This document shows, one piece after another, positions 6,495-7,570 of a DNA stretch of 7,570 nt. Numbering within the stretch: the first letter of the stretch is position 1; each line of letters opens with the position of its first letter. The translations under genes and the position numbers were made by a program. The notes under the pieces were generated by a model. The model saw nothing but the letters and a program-made list of their open reading frames with translations, was not told the DNA's origin and searched no databases. Source of the stretch: Synergistaceae bacterium (GTDB lineage: Bacteria > Synergistota > Synergistia > Synergistales > Synergistaceae); the NCBI GenBank assembly GCA_031274115.1, contig JAISQP010000211.1, positions 1 through 7,570 on the forward strand, in the 5' to 3' direction.

Positions 6495-7570
6495 TCAAAC
6501 CACGCACTGCTTAATTCTGGCGTACCAGTCTTTTACCTCTATTCCGCCGAGCACTGAATTGCACGTGTACTGTGGGTCCTTGTCTCCTCCCAGCGAACAG
6601 GCGTCCAGGGAGGACTCCCAATCTTCAGCGCTCAAAACCACAAATTTATCGTTCTCTCCGGGAAGGCGGGTCTCCGGTATTATCCCAAAGGCAACTACGC
6701 CGCTGTCGTCGACGTATCTCGTGACCTTGAATCTCTTGTCTCCCAGGTTTGCTGCGATCATTTCAAAGCGCTCGCGTTTTTTAAGCTCCCTCGCCTCTGC
6801 CGTCTTGGCGGAGTCCGGCGTCATCTCCGCCTGAACCCTCTCCAGGATAGGCCACAGCCTGAGATAGGCGATCATCTTCGACATGAACTGCCGCCCGGCT
6901 GAAGCCATCGCGTTCAGACACTCCTCCGAGCGATAATCGTCGTTTGGAAGATGCTTCCAGAGCGCCTCGCCAAAGGTGTGCTCCCCGCCCATAGACCAGT
7001 CGCTGAAGCCAAAGAGGAGGCCTTTCGATATCGGCAGCAGAAACTCGCTCCATCTCTGAGGAGTCAGGTTGAAAATTTCCTTGGCGACGCGATCGTTTCT
7101 CATGGTGCCGGGCAGACGCCCCTCCTCTATCGGAAGAGCCGGCCACGGGCCGCCCTCCGTGAGATGCTTGTCGAGAGCCGCCTTTTCGGCTTCCGTCACG
7201 GAAAAACACGGTTTGATATACCATTTTCCGCTCTTTGGCGTGTACGCGTACCAGAGAGTCTCCCTCTTGTTGTCCGCGATCAGGCCCAGATCGGCTTCGC
7301 TCCTCGCCGCCTTTGTCGTGTGCAGAAGGTCGCCCAGCAACTGAACGCCGCGCCACTCTAGCGATTTGAGGGACAGCGCCTCTTCTCCCTTCGTGATGAG
7401 GGATTTGAGGCCCTCTATGATGCTGCTCATAGAGTACTCCTTGACAGACCTCCCGACCTTGATCTTCAGACTCCTCTCAGCGCCCTCCGCCCAGGAAAAA
7501 TGAACGTACTTCTTTTTCTTGGTGTTCGTGTTGAAAATACCGAGCCTCGGGAGGCTGTCGCTCCTCACGA
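6495..7570 (-). CDS. Unrecognised protein, 5' end outside window, first gene of the minus-strand pair
   Basis: The frame is open from the right edge to the TGA at 6497-6495, giving at least 357 residues. A GTG at 7568-7566 is the most upstream visible start-type codon, but it lies at the edge and nothing supports it as the true start. Numbering from it, residues 17-45 are basic and strand-like (KKKKYVHFSW, 17-26). The central part is rich in Trp and aromatic residues (LWYAYTPKSGKWYIKP, 105-120; LLFGFSDWSMGGEHTFGEALW, 184-204). A Lys/Arg/Glu-rich helix lies at 256-273, and the C-terminal 80 residues look beta-rich, with four cysteines at 324, 336 and 355 and earlier at 217. No membrane helix, P-loop or known catalytic motif is apparent. 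An ATG at residue 47 has a perfect AAGGAG six bases upstream and is a possible alternative start. Only 14-15 bases separate it from the following gene, so the two proteins probably act together. Confidence 0.75.
   Translation of the reverse strand, partial: VRSDSLPRLGIFNTNTKKKKYVHFSWAEGAERSLKIKVGRSVKEYSMSSIIEGLKSLITKGEEALSLKSLEWRGVQLLGDLLHTTKAARSEADLGLIADNKRETLWYAYTPKSGKWYIKPCFSVTEAEKAALDKHLTEGGPWPALPIEEGRLPGTMRNDRVAKEIFNLTPQRWSEFLLPISKGLLFGFSDWSMGGEHTFGEALWKHLPNDDYRSEECLNAMASAGRQFMSKMIAYLRLWPILERVQAEMTPDSAKTAEARELKKRERFEMIAANLGDKRFKVTRYVDDSGVVAFGIIPETRLPGENDKFVVLSAEDWESSLDACSLGGDKDPQYTCNSVLGGIEVKDWYARIKQCVV
7428..7442 (-). promoter_or_regulatory. In-frame ATG with perfect Shine-Dalgarno (possible start or internal start)
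   Basis: On the minus strand AAGGAG (7442-7437) is followed after six bases by ATG (7430-7428), in frame with the gene ending at 6495. Used as a start it gives a 311-residue protein beginning MSSIIEGLKSL. The upstream codons still look like real coding sequence (GC-rich third positions, protein-like composition), whereas both other minus-strand frames contain stops there. This therefore more likely marks an internal start or is coincidental (AAG GAG encodes Lys-Glu). Confidence 0.3.

Noticed and set aside
4698..7570. Assigning the unknown pair to a named multi-gene cluster such as SrfABC, a phage module or a defence system
   Set aside because: No P-loop, nuclease, actin-like, capsid or tail motif could be seen in either protein, so a name would be a guess.
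1..7570. CRISPR arrays, tRNA or rRNA genes, insertion sequences, attachment sites
   Set aside because: No regularly spaced repeats, cloverleaf-like sequence, terminal inverted repeats or transposase-like protein were found.

Overview
The window (about 7.6 kb) comes from a moderately GC-rich bacterium. It has three blocks of ordinary coding sequence and one AT-rich divergent control region. The coding sequence combines GC-rich wobble positions with frequent ATA (Ile) and AGG/AGA (Arg) codons. Together with a catabolic locus built around an ion-transporter-superfamily permease, an amino-acid-oxidase-like flavoprotein and a racemase, this is compatible with an amino-acid-fermenting anaerobe such as a member of the Synergistota. 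That assignment is an inference from style; no marker gene is present.

Layout. (1) Bases 1-867, minus strand: the N-terminal half of a thiamine-pyrophosphate (TPP) enzyme of the acetolactate synthase-like family, running off the left edge. (2) Bases 868-1274: a 407-bp AT-rich divergent intergenic region. It holds two candidate sigma70-type promoters facing outward that share the same -35 sequence as an inverted repeat, plus a 27-bp imperfect direct repeat and several short palindromes. (3) Bases 1275-4569, plus strand: a compact three-gene operon of an ion-transporter-superfamily (TRAP-large-subunit-like) permease, a DAO-type FAD-dependent oxidoreductase and an Asp/Glu-racemase-family protein. 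The last two are separated by nothing but a TAG stop codon. A hairpin with a T-rich tail follows. (4) Bases 4698-7570, minus strand: two closely spaced genes for proteins I do not recognise, converging on the catabolic operon. The upstream one is cut by the right edge.

How the parts may work together. The permease would import a carboxylated substrate, the racemase would interconvert its stereoisomers, and the flavoprotein would oxidise one form to an imino/2-oxo acid. The divergently expressed TPP enzyme is of a type that decarboxylates or condenses 2-oxo acids, so it could act downstream. This is a coherent but unproven pathway and the substrate cannot be read from the sequence. The two unknown minus-strand genes appear to be a separate transcription unit. 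They show no membrane segments, no P-loop and no obvious catalytic motif. They are the least explained part of the window.
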